Source: Chloroflexota bacterium (GTDB lineage: Bacteria > Chloroflexota > Anaerolineae > B4-G1). Taken from it: a DNA stretch of 23,619 nucleotides. The position numbers and the translations under genes are program-made. Below, piece by piece: positions 15,176 through 23,619 of this stretch. Position 1 is the stretch's first letter; each line of letters starts with the position of its first letter. The stretch is from NCBI GenBank assembly GCA_011046405.1, contig DSAR01000073.1, positions 1-23,619 on the forward strand, read 5' to 3'. A model generated the notes under the pieces. The model saw only the letters and a list, made by a program, of their open reading frames with translations. It searched no databases and was not told the origin of the DNA.

Positions 15176-18100
15176 ATGAAGAAGCGATTGTTCTTAACGT
15201 TCGGCGCGACCTTGCTGGGCCTCGTCACAGCGCTGATGCTGATCTCTTTTGGAGCGGACGTGTCCGCCGGATCGGCGTCGATGGTAGAGGTGGAGCGTGT
15301 GACATACGATATCCTCAAGGGTAACAGCGACCCGGTCGAGTATGCCGCCATAGATCCGGATATCGTCATCGCCGGGATCACTGCGCCGCTCCAGGATCAC
15401 CCTGATTTGGGGATGGAGAAGTGGACGACGCCGGGTTACGCGCGACCCGGCGGCGTGGTGAACTACGGCCTCCATTACCACAATCACGGAGACGCCCTCG
15501 CCGAAAACGTGGTCATCACAGATACGCTGCCCGCCAACACCACCTACGCCGGCGATAACAGCGGGTTCCCGTACACACTACAGGACAATCTGATCATCTG
15601 GGACGTGGGAAACGTAGACCCCCAGGATGGGTTCGGGTTCGTCGTCACGCTCAACGTGGACCCCGCCGCGCCGGCAGGCACGCCGCTCGCGGCGAATTGC
15701 GCGACCATCAGCACGACCACGCTCGAAGACGATTACGAAAACAACACCGCCTGTACCACCGAGCCGGTAGATGTGTGGGACGACGACGTGGAGATCGGCG
15801 TGGATGTCTGGGTCAACCCCGGCGACCCCACGCCGGGACACGAGTTCATCTACGACATCCAGGTATGCAACAACCGGGGCGCGGCGGCCGGCCCGGTCTG
15901 GCTCACGGACACGCTCCCCCTGGATACCAGCGTGACAAGCTGGCATCACGATCACCCCGGCGAAGTAGGCTGGCAGGAGATCCCAGAAGCGATGGAAAAT
16001 GGACTCGTGCTCACCACAGCGGGCTTCCCCGGCAACTTCTGTGACACCGTCCATCTGCGCCTGTATCTCGATCCCGCCGCGCCGCAGGGGGCGAGCTTGC
16101 ACAATCACGTCGTGGTGGCGGTGGAGGACGATGTAGACCTGGGCAACAACGAACACCTCAACACGGATGCCCAGGTCAGCCTGCCGCGCTACGACCTCGG
16201 CGTGGACTTGTGGTTTAACCACGGCGTCCTCGCGCCCGGCGGCTGGATCCGCTACGGCGTCAACCACTGGAATGACGGCAACGTGGCGGCTCAAACCTGG
16301 TTGACCGATACCCTGCCCCTGTCCATCACCTACCAGCCGGAGAGCGCGGGGCGACACGACGGACAGGAGTTCCCCCCCATCGACGTCACCACGGAATACG
16401 TCGTTTGGGATCTGGGACAACCCGCCGTCCAGAGTGGCTTTGGCTTCGACTTCAGCCTGGACATCGGTATGGACGCCGAGCCGGGCCTCATCCAGAACTG
16501 TGTCGCCATCGGCGGCGATCTGCCGGACAGTAACCCGGACAACAATATCCGCTGCATCGAGCAAGAAATCTTCGCATCCGGCCCGAACCTGGCCGTGTTC
16601 AAAGGTCACTGGTGGAACGACGACGGGCAGCTAGGGTACGGCCTCAGTTTCTACAACCTGGGCGACGTGACCATTCCCAACGTCTGGATCACCGACACGC
16701 TCCCCGCCGACACCCATTGGAGTGGAGGGTGGGATATGGACTTCGACTGGGGCCGCCTGGTGACAGAGTCGCTGACCAGCGACGTGCTGGCCTGGCAGTT
16801 CTCGGAGCTTCACCCCGGCGATGCTGGCTACATTGCGTTCGAGGCCAACCTGACCGAGCCGGGTGTACCCGTCCGCTGGTTCACCAACACGGTGGAAATC
16901 ACGCTCCCGGCCGGCGACATCAATCCCGCCGACAACGTCTATGAAGACGTGGCCTTCAGCGGCGGCGAGGTGCAGTGGGTGGACTTCAACGTGGGCGAAT
17001 CGCGGGTCTGGGGCTGCGCTTATGATACCCCCATCATCGTCACTACGGATGCCGCCGAGATGACTTTCTGGGATAGCTGCTGGGACGAGTGGAACTTCCC
17101 CGATACCTTCGAACCGGGCGACACCATCACCGTGACGGCCGGGGCGGGCGCGCACCCGCTCGTCGTGCAAGTTCCGTTCCCCTTCACCGCCGAGGCATCC
17201 TCGATCACCGACACGATCTGGGGCCAGATCGGCGGCGCGGCCTACGAAGACGTCGAAGTGCATCTCTGGGGCGTTAGCTCCGCATGGGTCGAAACTGACG
17301 GGGACGGCTACTACAGCGCCAGCTTCCCCAACATCCCGCGCAACGCGCAAGGCGATGTGAACTACTACACCCAGGTGGATTACACCGACGTCACCTTCCA
17401 CCGCCGTTTCCAGACGCTGGATTTGACCCTCAACATCAACTACGGCAATGACTGGGTTTATGGCGGATATGAGACCGGGCACACTATCTGGATCACCGTC
17501 ACCGATAGCAACAATGTCATCAAGGCTACCGCCGAAATCGCCGTAGGCGAGCTTCTTTGGGGTGACCCAGGCTTCTCTACTAACATGGGCGAACCCTGGC
17601 AACCACAACGTCCCGACATTCAGCCCGGTGACTTCGTCCACGGCGCAGCGGACACCGGCTACACGGCCACCGTGCAAGTGGGTCAGATCACGGGCCTGGT
17701 GGACGCGGCTGCTGACACAATTACCGGCTCTGTTGATGTCCCGTGGTTGATGCCAGGGCCGGTAAACGTGGAATGTCACCCGTGGGGCGCGCCCGGCGGC
17801 GCACCTAACAAGTATGACACGATCATCCCCGACGGCATCGACACCTACACATGTGCCTGGGACCCCGGCAGCGAGTGGGACGTTCAACCGGGGCAGGACA
17901 TCGGCGTGTCCTACCAGGAGCCGGACGGGCACGGAGTTTACGACGTTTTCTCCGCGCCGGTATGGGACCTGATCCTCAACATCAACTATTCCCAAGACTG
18001 GATCAGTGGCAACTACGAGCCGGGGCACACCGTCTGGATCACCGTCACCGACAGCGGCGGCACGGAGAAGGCCACCGCCGAAATGTTCACCGGCGAAGTT

Positions 18101-21100
18101 CCCTGGTGGGGCGGGCGGACGGGTTTCTCCACCAACGACGGCGACCCCTGGCAACCGGAACGTCCCGACATCCAGCCAGGAGACTTCGTCCACGGCGCGG
18201 TGAGCACCGGCTACACGGCGACCGTGCAATTGGCCGATATCACCGGCGAGGTGGACGTGGAGGCCAACAGCATCACCGGTGTCATCCCGGCCCCGTGGCT
18301 GCCGCAAGTAGCGTTAGAGGTGGAGTGCCACGCCTGGGGATCGCCAGAATGGGCGCCCAATAAGTACACGACGGTTATCCCAAATGGCAGCGATACCTAC
18401 ACCTGCACCTGGGAACCCGAAACTGAATGGGATATCCAGCCGGGGCAGGACATCGCCGTGTCCTACCGGGAGCCGGACAAACACCGGGTGTACGGCGTCT
18501 TCCGCGCGCCGAATTACGACCTGATCTTCGACATCAACTACGGCGGCAGCAGAAACGGAATTGCGGGCCGTTACGATCTCGGCCACACCATCTGGCTGAC
18601 CGTCACCGATAGCCTGGGCAACGTCAAAGGCAGCACGGTGGTGCAGACCGAGTACATGGAACCCTGGAATGACACCGGCTTCCACTGGGGGCCGGAGGAC
18701 TTCAATATCTTGCCCTACGATTGGATCTATGGCACGACCGACAGCGGCTACGGCGGCGCGGTGCAGGTGGGTCACATCGTTGGCTTCACCGACCTGGCGA
18801 CCAACAGCATCACCGGGACCATCCACGCCCCAGAACTGAGCGATCAGGTGGGTGTGTGGTGCGACCCCTGGATTTGGCCGGATTGGGCGCAGGGCCAGTA
18901 CACCGAAGTCTATCCCAACGGCAGCGATGTTTACACCTGCGCCTGGAACCCCGAAACCGAGTGGCTGATGCAACCGGGACAGGAGATCGGCGTGCGCTAC
19001 CGCGACCCGGTCGGACACCACGTTACACGCAGCTTCCGCGTGATGGACTACGACCTGCGCCTCACCGTCAACGCTGATGAGGGCTGGATCAGCGGCCCTT
19101 ACGCCCCCGACCACACCGTCTGGCTGACGGTCACAGATAGCTTCCACGTCACCAAAGCCACCGTCGAACTGTACACCGACGAGTGGGGCTTCTACGTTGA
19201 TAGTACAACGGCCGGGTGGGACCCGACGCCGCCGACCATCGAGCCGGGCGACTACATCTACGGCCTGGTGGAAAATGGCCGCGCCGCCGAGATGCGCGTG
19301 GGGGCAATCACGGGCTTCCTGGATATCGATACCGACACCATCACCGGCACGGTCAGCGCCGACTGGCTTATCCCCGACCCGGGAACCGTGGATGTGGACT
19401 GCTACGCCTGGGACGCGCCCAACTTGATCCCGCACCAGGTCGCCGCCATCGCGCCCGATGGCAGTGATCCCTACACCTGCGGGTGGACAGAAGGTGCGTG
19501 GGACATCCGCCCCGGGCAGACCGTGGCCGTGGCTTACTACGAACCGGGGGGACATCAGGTCGTCCGGCTGTTCACAGAGCCGGTCGAGCCGCCGATCTAC
19601 ACCCCCGACGCCATCGTCGTGCAAACCGAATCCTCCGCCGCGAACGCCATTACCCGCCTGGAAGCTGGCGAACTCGACATCTACGCCGCCGGCACTTCTG
19701 ACCCTGACCTCGCTCAACAGATCGCGGATTCGCCCAATCTGGAAGGCTACCACGCCTATGGCAGCTACAACGAACTCACCTTCAACCCCGCCGGGCCGAT
19801 CTTCGCCGGTACGGGCAAACTCAACCCCTTTGCCGTGCCGCGCGTGCGCGAGGCGATGAACTGGCTCGTGGATCGAGACTACATCGTCCAGACGATCATA
19901 GGCGGGATGGGTGTGCCGCGCTGGCACGCGCTCAACACCGCCTCCCCCGATTACGCCAACCTGGCCGACGCCGCCCGCGCGCTGGAACTCCACTACACCT
20001 ACGACAAGGAACTGGCCAATCAAATCATCACCCAGGAGATGCTGGCGCTCGGCGCGACCCGCGTGGGCGGCAAATGGCACTACGCCGGTCGCCCCGTCGA
20101 GATCATCCTCCTCATCCGCACCGAGGACGAGCGCACGCAGATCGGCGATTACGTCGGTGACCAGTTGGAGGCCATCGGTTTCACCGTCATCCGCGATTAC
20201 AAATCATCGGGGGATGCCGGTCCCATCTGGATTGGCAGCGACCCCGCAGACGGCCGCTTCCACATCTACACCGGCGGCTGGATCACCACGCAAGTGCCCC
20301 GCGACCTGAGCGGCAACTTCGCCTTCTTCTACACCGATATGGGACTGGATGTCCCGCTGTGGCAGGCTTACCGGAACACGCCGAAATTCTACGAACTGGC
20401 CCGCCAGTTGAACGACCGGGAATTCGCCGACCTCGAAGAACGCCGCGCGATGATGTCCCAGGCACTCGAGTGGGCGTTGGAGGATTCGGTCCGCGTCTGG
20501 CTGTTCGACTCCACCAGCATCACCCCGCGCCGCGCCGAGGTGGGCTACGTCTCCGACCTGTACGGCGGGATCGCTGGCTCCTGGCTCTGGCCCCACACGT
20601 TGGAGCGCGCGGGCGAATTCACCACCCCGTTGAGCATCGGCAGCCCGAGCATCCTCGGCCAGCCGTGGAACCCGCTCAACGGCAGTAACTGGTTCTACGA
20701 CGTGATGCTGATCCGCGCCACGAGCGACAACGACGTGATCCCCGATCCCTACACCGGCCTGAACCTGTCGCAGCGCATCGAGCGCGCCGATGTCACCGTC
20801 CAGGACGGGCTGCCCGTCTCCAGGACACTCGATTGGGTTGACCTGAGCTTTGCCCCCGAGATCGTCGTGCCCGACGACGCCTGGGTGGACTGGGATGCCG
20901 CGGCGCAGCGTTTTCTCACCGCCGGGGAGGTCTACACCGAGCCGCGGACCGCCCTGCGCAAGAGCGTCGTTCACTATCCCGCCGACCTCTACACCACCGT
21001 CACCTGGCACGACGGCAGCCCGTTCTCCGCCGCCGACGTGGTGCTGAACGTGATCCTCGCCTTCGACCGCTACAAACAGGCCAGCCCGGTTTACGATCCC

Positions 21101-23619
21101 AGCGAGATGTGGCGTTACGACAACTTTATGGCGACCTTCGGAGGCGTGCGCATTCTCTCCGAGGACCCGCTGGTCATCGAGCATTACAGCGACGATTACC
21201 AACTGGACGCCGAGCTGGGCGTCACCACCTGGTGGCCCTTCTACCAGACGGGGCCGGGCGCCTGGCACAACCTGGCGCTGGGCCTGCTGGCTGAGGCGGA
21301 CGGCGCGGCGGCGTTCGGCCAGGGCAAGGCCAATGATAACAGCGTGCCCTGGCTGGATTACGTCGCCTGGCCGGGCATCATTCCGTTGGAAGCGCAACTG
21401 GCGGCGGCGCAAAGCGCGAACTTTATCCCCTACGCGCCAACGCTGGAGGCATACGTCACGCCGGCCGAGGCCGCGGCCCGGTGGGCCAATCTGGCGGACT
21501 GGCACGCCGCGCGCGGACACTTCTGGATCGGCACGGGGCCGCTGTACCTGGAACACGTCCTCCCGCCCCTGGGTGAACTCTCCCTGAAACCCTACCCCGC
21601 TTACCCCGACGATCCCGAGCGCTGGGCCGGTTTCAACCTGGCAGTCCACTCGACGGCCGACGCCGGCTCTGGCACCCTGCGCCAGGCGCTCCTGGACGCA
21701 GGGGATGGCGACACGATCACCTTCGTTCCGATCATCTTCCCGCCCACCCAGCCTGCCGTCATCACGCTTGCCAGCCCCTTGCCAGAGATCACCCAGGACA
21801 ACCTGACGATTGACGCCAGCGGCGCGGGGGTGATCCTGGACGGCAGTGGGACGACGACCGGCGTCAGCGGCCTGCTCCTGGAAGGGAATGGCTGCGTCAT
21901 TCGCAACCTGCAGGTCGTCAATTTCCCCGACGATGGCATCCAGGTCCACGGAACGGGCCACACGATTGAGGGCAACCGCATCGGCGGGAACGGGCTGAAC
22001 GGCATCTCGATTTTCAACGCGGTCAGTGTGACGGTGCGGGGCAACGTCATCGGCGCTGACGCCGGCGGCGGCGCGGCCCACCCCAACGTCCAGACCGGCA
22101 TCCTCCTGGGCGCGAACGCGCGCGGTACGCTGGTGGAGGATAACCTCATCAGCGGCAATCTCGGCAAGGGCGTGCAATTGCAGGATGCCGGGTGTGAGAA
22201 CAACGTCGTCCGGGGCAACATCATCGGCCTCACGGCCGACAGTGCAGCCCGGCTGCCGAACGGCGTCGGCGTGCAGCTCTACGACGGGGCTCAGCATAAC
22301 ACCATCGGCGGCAGCACGGCGGCGGACCGGAACTGGATCTCGGGCAACGATGGCGCGGGCGTCTACCTGCAGGGCAGCGCCGTTGCTCACAACGTCGTCA
22401 CCGGGAACTCAATCGGCGTGAACGCGGCCGGCGCAGCCGTCGGCAACGGCCACTTTGGGGTAGGGCTGCACGCTGGCGCGCACGATAACACCATCCATGG
22501 CAACCTGATCAGCGGGAACGGTTGGAGCGGCGTGGAGATCAACGGCAGCGGGACGGATAACAACACCGTCAGCGGCAACTACATTGGGACGAATGCCGCC
22601 GGGACGGCAGCGGTCCCCAACGATAACGGCGTCATCATCCGGGATTGGGCCAGCGGCAACCGGGTTGGCGGGAGTGCAGCCGGCGAGCGGAACCTGATCA
22701 GCGGCAACCGGTACACCGGGGTCACGCTGTCCGACAGCAGTGGCAACACGGTCAGCGGGAACTATATCGGCGTCGACGCCAACGGCAGCGACGATCTGGG
22801 CAACGGTTACGAGGGCGTATCCATCCAGGGCGCATCCCACAACACCATCGGCGGCGTCAATGAGTCGCCAGGCGGGACGTGCACCGGCGCGTGTAACCTG
22901 ATCAGCGGCAACGGTCGAGAGGGAATATGGATAGGTTTTGACGGCGCAATGGAGAACACGGTCAGCGGCAACTATATCGGCGTCGATGGGGCCGGGACGG
23001 CGGCGCTCCCCAACCAGCGCAGCGGTATCCACGTCGAGGACGGCGGCAGCCACAACCTGATCGGTGGGGATACAGCGGGCGAGCGGAACGTCATCAGCGG
23101 CAACGAGGGGAACGGCGTGTGCATCGCCGGCAGCGACGCCCATCACAACACCGTCAGCGGCAACCTGCTCGGCGTGGACGCGGCCGGCGCGGCGCCCCTG
23201 GGGAACGCTTTCGCCGGCATCTCCATCACCGACGGCGCCAGCGACAACCTCATCGGCGGGACGACGGGCGGTGCGGGCAACCTGATCGCCTACAACGGCG
23301 TCCACGGCGTCTATGTGCACGGGGCGAACACGCTGCGCAACACCTTCTCTCGCAACAGCATCCACAGCCACGCCGGCCTGGGCATTAACTTACGCGACGG
23401 CGCGAATGGGAACGTCAAACCGCCGGTCGTCACTTCGTTCGACCAGCTCGCAGGGACGGCGGCCGGCAGCGCCTGCCCCAACTGCGCGATCGAGGTCTTC
23501 TCCGACGCCGCCGACGAGGGCCGCCAGTATGAGGCCACAACGATCGCCGACGGCGGCGGAAGTTGGAGCGTGGACATCTTGTCGTCCTTCATGTACCCCT
23601 ACGTCCACGCCACGGCGAC
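15176..23619 (+). CDS. Giant exported protein: DUF11, novel repeats, permuted SBP5, beta-helix (3' end beyond right edge)
   Basis: Open from ATG 15176 to the right edge, 2814 full codons. GGAGGT five bases upstream fixes the start; the nearby ATG at 15171 stops after one codon. Residues 1-31 are a Sec signal peptide (KKRLFLTF, hydrophobic core, ADVSAG). Four DUF11-like domains (about 80-180, 205-330, 340-460, 470-590) share the ITDTLP motif. A degenerate repeat (about 598-748) precedes four ~180-residue repeats starting at 749, 931, 1115 and 1293. A family 5 solute-binding module follows (about 1470-2153), with its second half (LNPFAVPRVREAMNWLVDRD, about 1550) before its first half (WHDGSPFSAADVV, about 1944). 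From about 2156, GSGTLRQALLDAGDGDTITF opens a right-handed parallel beta-helix of NLISGN/NTVSGNYIG repeats, then CPNCAIEVFSD. It probably acts outside the cell in adhesion, glycan binding or solute capture. No anchor is visible because the C-terminus is missing. Confidence 0.9.
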   Translation, partial: MKKRLFLTFGATLLGLVTALMLISFGADVSAGSASMVEVERVTYDILKGNSDPVEYAAIDPDIVIAGITAPLQDHPDLGMEKWTTPGYARPGGVVNYGLHYHNHGDALAENVVITDTLPANTTYAGDNSGFPYTLQDNLIIWDVGNVDPQDGFGFVVTLNVDPAAPAGTPLAANCATISTTTLEDDYENNTACTTEPVDVWDDDVEIGVDVWVNPGDPTPGHEFIYDIQVCNNRGAAAGPVWLTDTLPLDTSVTSWHHDHPGEVGWQEIPEAMENGLVLTTAGFPGNFCDTVHLRLYLDPAAPQGASLHNHVVVAVEDDVDLGNNEHLNTDAQVSLPRYDLGVDLWFNHGVLAPGGWIRYGVNHWNDGNVAAQTWLTDTLPLSITYQPESAGRHDGQEFPPIDVTTEYVVWDLGQPAVQSGFGFDFSLDIGMDAEPGLIQNCVAIGGDLPDSNPDNNIRCIEQEIFASGPNLAVFKGHWWNDDGQLGYGLSFYNLGDVTIPNVWITDTLPADTHWSGGWDMDFDWGRLVTESLTSDVLAWQFSELHPGDAGYIAFEANLTEPGVPVRWFTNTVEITLPAGDINPADNVYEDVAFSGGEVQWVDFNVGESRVWGCAYDTPIIVTTDAAEMTFWDSCWDEWNFPDTFEPGDTITVTAGAGAHPLVVQVPFPFTAEASSITDTIWGQIGGAAYEDVEVHLWGVSSAWVETDGDGYYSASFPNIPRNAQGDVNYYTQVDYTDVTFHRRFQTLDLTLNINYGNDWVYGGYETGHTIWITVTDSNNVIKATAEIAVGELLWGDPGFSTNMGEPWQPQRPDIQPGDFVHGAADTGYTATVQVGQITGLVDAAADTITGSVDVPWLMPGPVNVECHPWGAPGGAPNKYDTIIPDGIDTYTCAWDPGSEWDVQPGQDIGVSYQEPDGHGVYDVFSAPVWDLILNINYSQDWISGNYEPGHTVWITVTDSGGTEKATAEMFTGEVPWWGGRTGFSTNDGDPWQPERPDIQPGDFVHGAVSTGYTATVQLADITGEVDVEANSITGVIPAPWLPQVALEVECHAWGSPEWAPNKYTTVIPNGSDTYTCTWEPETEWDIQPGQDIAVSYREPDKHRVYGVFRAPNYDLIFDINYGGSRNGIAGRYDLGHTIWLTVTDSLGNVKGSTVVQTEYMEPWNDTGFHWGPEDFNILPYDWIYGTTDSGYGGAVQVGHIVGFTDLATNSITGTIHAPELSDQVGVWCDPWIWPDWAQGQYTEVYPNGSDVYTCAWNPETEWLMQPGQEIGVRYRDPVGHHVTRSFRVMDYDLRLTVNADEGWISGPYAPDHTVWLTVTDSFHVTKATVELYTDEWGFYVDSTTAGWDPTPPTIEPGDYIYGLVENGRAAEMRVGAITGFLDIDTDTITGTVSADWLIPDPGTVDVDCYAWDAPNLIPHQVAAIAPDGSDPYTCGWTEGAWDIRPGQTVAVAYYEPGGHQVVRLFTEPVEPPIYTPDAIVVQTESSAANAITRLEAGELDIYAAGTSDPDLAQQIADSPNLEGYHAYGSYNELTFNPAGPIFAGTGKLNPFAVPRVREAMNWLVDRDYIVQTIIGGMGVPRWHALNTASPDYANLADAARALELHYTYDKELANQIITQEMLALGATRVGGKWHYAGRPVEIILLIRTEDERTQIGDYVGDQLEAIGFTVIRDYKSSGDAGPIWIGSDPADGRFHIYTGGWITTQVPRDLSGNFAFFYTDMGLDVPLWQAYRNTPKFYELARQLNDREFADLEERRAMMSQALEWALEDSVRVWLFDSTSITPRRAEVGYVSDLYGGIAGSWLWPHTLERAGEFTTPLSIGSPSILGQPWNPLNGSNWFYDVMLIRATSDNDVIPDPYTGLNLSQRIERADVTVQDGLPVSRTLDWVDLSFAPEIVVPDDAWVDWDAAAQRFLTAGEVYTEPRTALRKSVVHYPADLYTTVTWHDGSPFSAADVVLNVILAFDRYKQASPVYDPSEMWRYDNFMATFGGVRILSEDPLVIEHYSDDYQLDAELGVTTWWPFYQTGPGAWHNLALGLLAEADGAAAFGQGKANDNSVPWLDYVAWPGIIPLEAQLAAAQSANFIPYAPTLEAYVTPAEAAARWANLADWHAARGHFWIGTGPLYLEHVLPPLGELSLKPYPAYPDDPERWAGFNLAVHSTADAGSGTLRQALLDAGDGDTITFVPIIFPPTQPAVITLASPLPEITQDNLTIDASGAGVILDGSGTTTGVSGLLLEGNGCVIRNLQVVNFPDDGIQVHGTGHTIEGNRIGGNGLNGISIFNAVSVTVRGNVIGADAGGGAAHPNVQTGILLGANARGTLVEDNLISGNLGKGVQLQDAGCENNVVRGNIIGLTADSAARLPNGVGVQLYDGAQHNTIGGSTAADRNWISGNDGAGVYLQGSAVAHNVVTGNSIGVNAAGAAVGNGHFGVGLHAGAHDNTIHGNLISGNGWSGVEINGSGTDNNTVSGNYIGTNAAGTAAVPNDNGVIIRDWASGNRVGGSAAGERNLISGNRYTGVTLSDSSGNTVSGNYIGVDANGSDDLGNGYEGVSIQGASHNTIGGVNESPGGTCTGACNLISGNGREGIWIGFDGAMENTVSGNYIGVDGAGTAALPNQRSGIHVEDGGSHNLIGGDTAGERNVISGNEGNGVCIAGSDAHHNTVSGNLLGVDAAGAAPLGNAFAGISITDGASDNLIGGTTGGAGNLIAYNGVHGVYVHGANTLRNTFSRNSIHSHAGLGINLRDGANGNVKPPVVTSFDQLAGTAAGSACPNCAIEVFSDAADEGRQYEATTIADGGGSWSVDILSSFMYPYVHATA
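17420..19585 (+). repeat. Four ~180-codon tandem repeats within the giant gene
   Basis: Units start at 17420, 17966, 18518 and 19052 with DLxLxxNY-type sequence. Each contains HT[IV]W[IL]TVTDS, a PGD[FYW][IV][HY]G turn, an ITG[TSV] turn, and the signature C-x2-W-x22-C-x-W. Units 1 and 2 are very similar even in DNA (around ACTTCGTCCACGGCGC and ACCGGCTACACGGC), which implies a recent duplication. Units 3 and 4 are more diverged. Confidence 0.85.
21641..23400 (+). repeat. Beta-helix coil repeats in the giant gene
   Basis: Codes for more than 15 parallel beta-helix rungs of the NosD/pectate-lyase-like type. Recurrent words are NLISGN, NTVSGNYIG(V/T)(D/N)A.G and GV.IQGASHNTIGG. The DNA repeats phrases such as ATCAGCGGCAAC and GTCAGCGGCAACTA many times, which makes the region prone to recombination and to assembly collapse. 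The opening TLRQAL...GDTITF matches the usual N-cap of such adhesin or polymorphic outer-surface helices. Confidence 0.82.

Noticed and set aside
15578..23371. Series of long minus-strand open frames (15578-16609, 16631-18307, 18314-20080, 20204-22390, 22409-23371)
   Set aside because: All lie in one constant frame antisense to the giant exported protein and arise from its GC-rich codon use; no start sites or domains support them.

Overview
The window looks like chromosomal DNA of a high-GC bacterium of the phylum Chloroflexota, probably Anaerolineae-like. This is inferred from gene types and style, not from a marker tree. The clues are a double-cyclase/AAA/TPR signalling giant, secreted proteins with DUF11, solute-binding and beta-helix modules, a secreted peptidase ending in an LYLPVV-type tail, and intergenic DNA full of short repeats. 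There is no rRNA, tRNA, CRISPR array or intact transposase.

Left part, minus strand (1-7371). A sigma70-like promoter at 7344-7371 starts prfA (release factor 1), followed by prmC (the methylase of the release-factor GGQ glutamine) and a Cof-type HAD phosphatase that overlaps prmC by 4 bases. A 27-unit heptamer array fills the prfA-prmC junction and encodes or abuts the prmC start. Further along the same strand are a repeat element, an orphan OmpR-type response regulator, a small C-terminally anchored protein of unknown function, and a GH31 alpha-glucosidase that runs off the left edge.

Middle (7372-10137). Reading rightwards are a secreted M28 metallopeptidase and an overlapping HAD-IIA phosphatase. 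A convergent minus-strand RidA-family protein carries a cysteine-rich tail. Between the convergent genes lies a second copy of the repeat element seen upstream of the response regulator.

Right part, plus strand (10287-23619). A promoter is followed at once by a 132-bp IS66-type miniature inverted-repeat element with an intact 8-bp target duplication. Downstream is a 1467-residue protein with two zinc ribbons, two class III cyclase domains whose catalytic residues are split between them, an AAA ATPase and a TPR region. Then comes a giant exported protein, at least 2814 residues and open at the right edge: signal peptide, four DUF11-like domains, four ~180-residue repeats with an invariant two-cysteine signature, a family 5 solute-binding domain whose halves are in reversed (circularly permuted) order, and a parallel beta-helix.

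The most unusual items are the permuted solute-binding domain in the giant surface protein, the complementary degeneration of the two cyclase domains, the IS66-type element placed at the predicted transcription start of the cyclase gene, and the heptamer array at the prmC start. The two largest edge genes (GH31 and the giant protein) lack a stop inside the window. They were read directly from the sequence.
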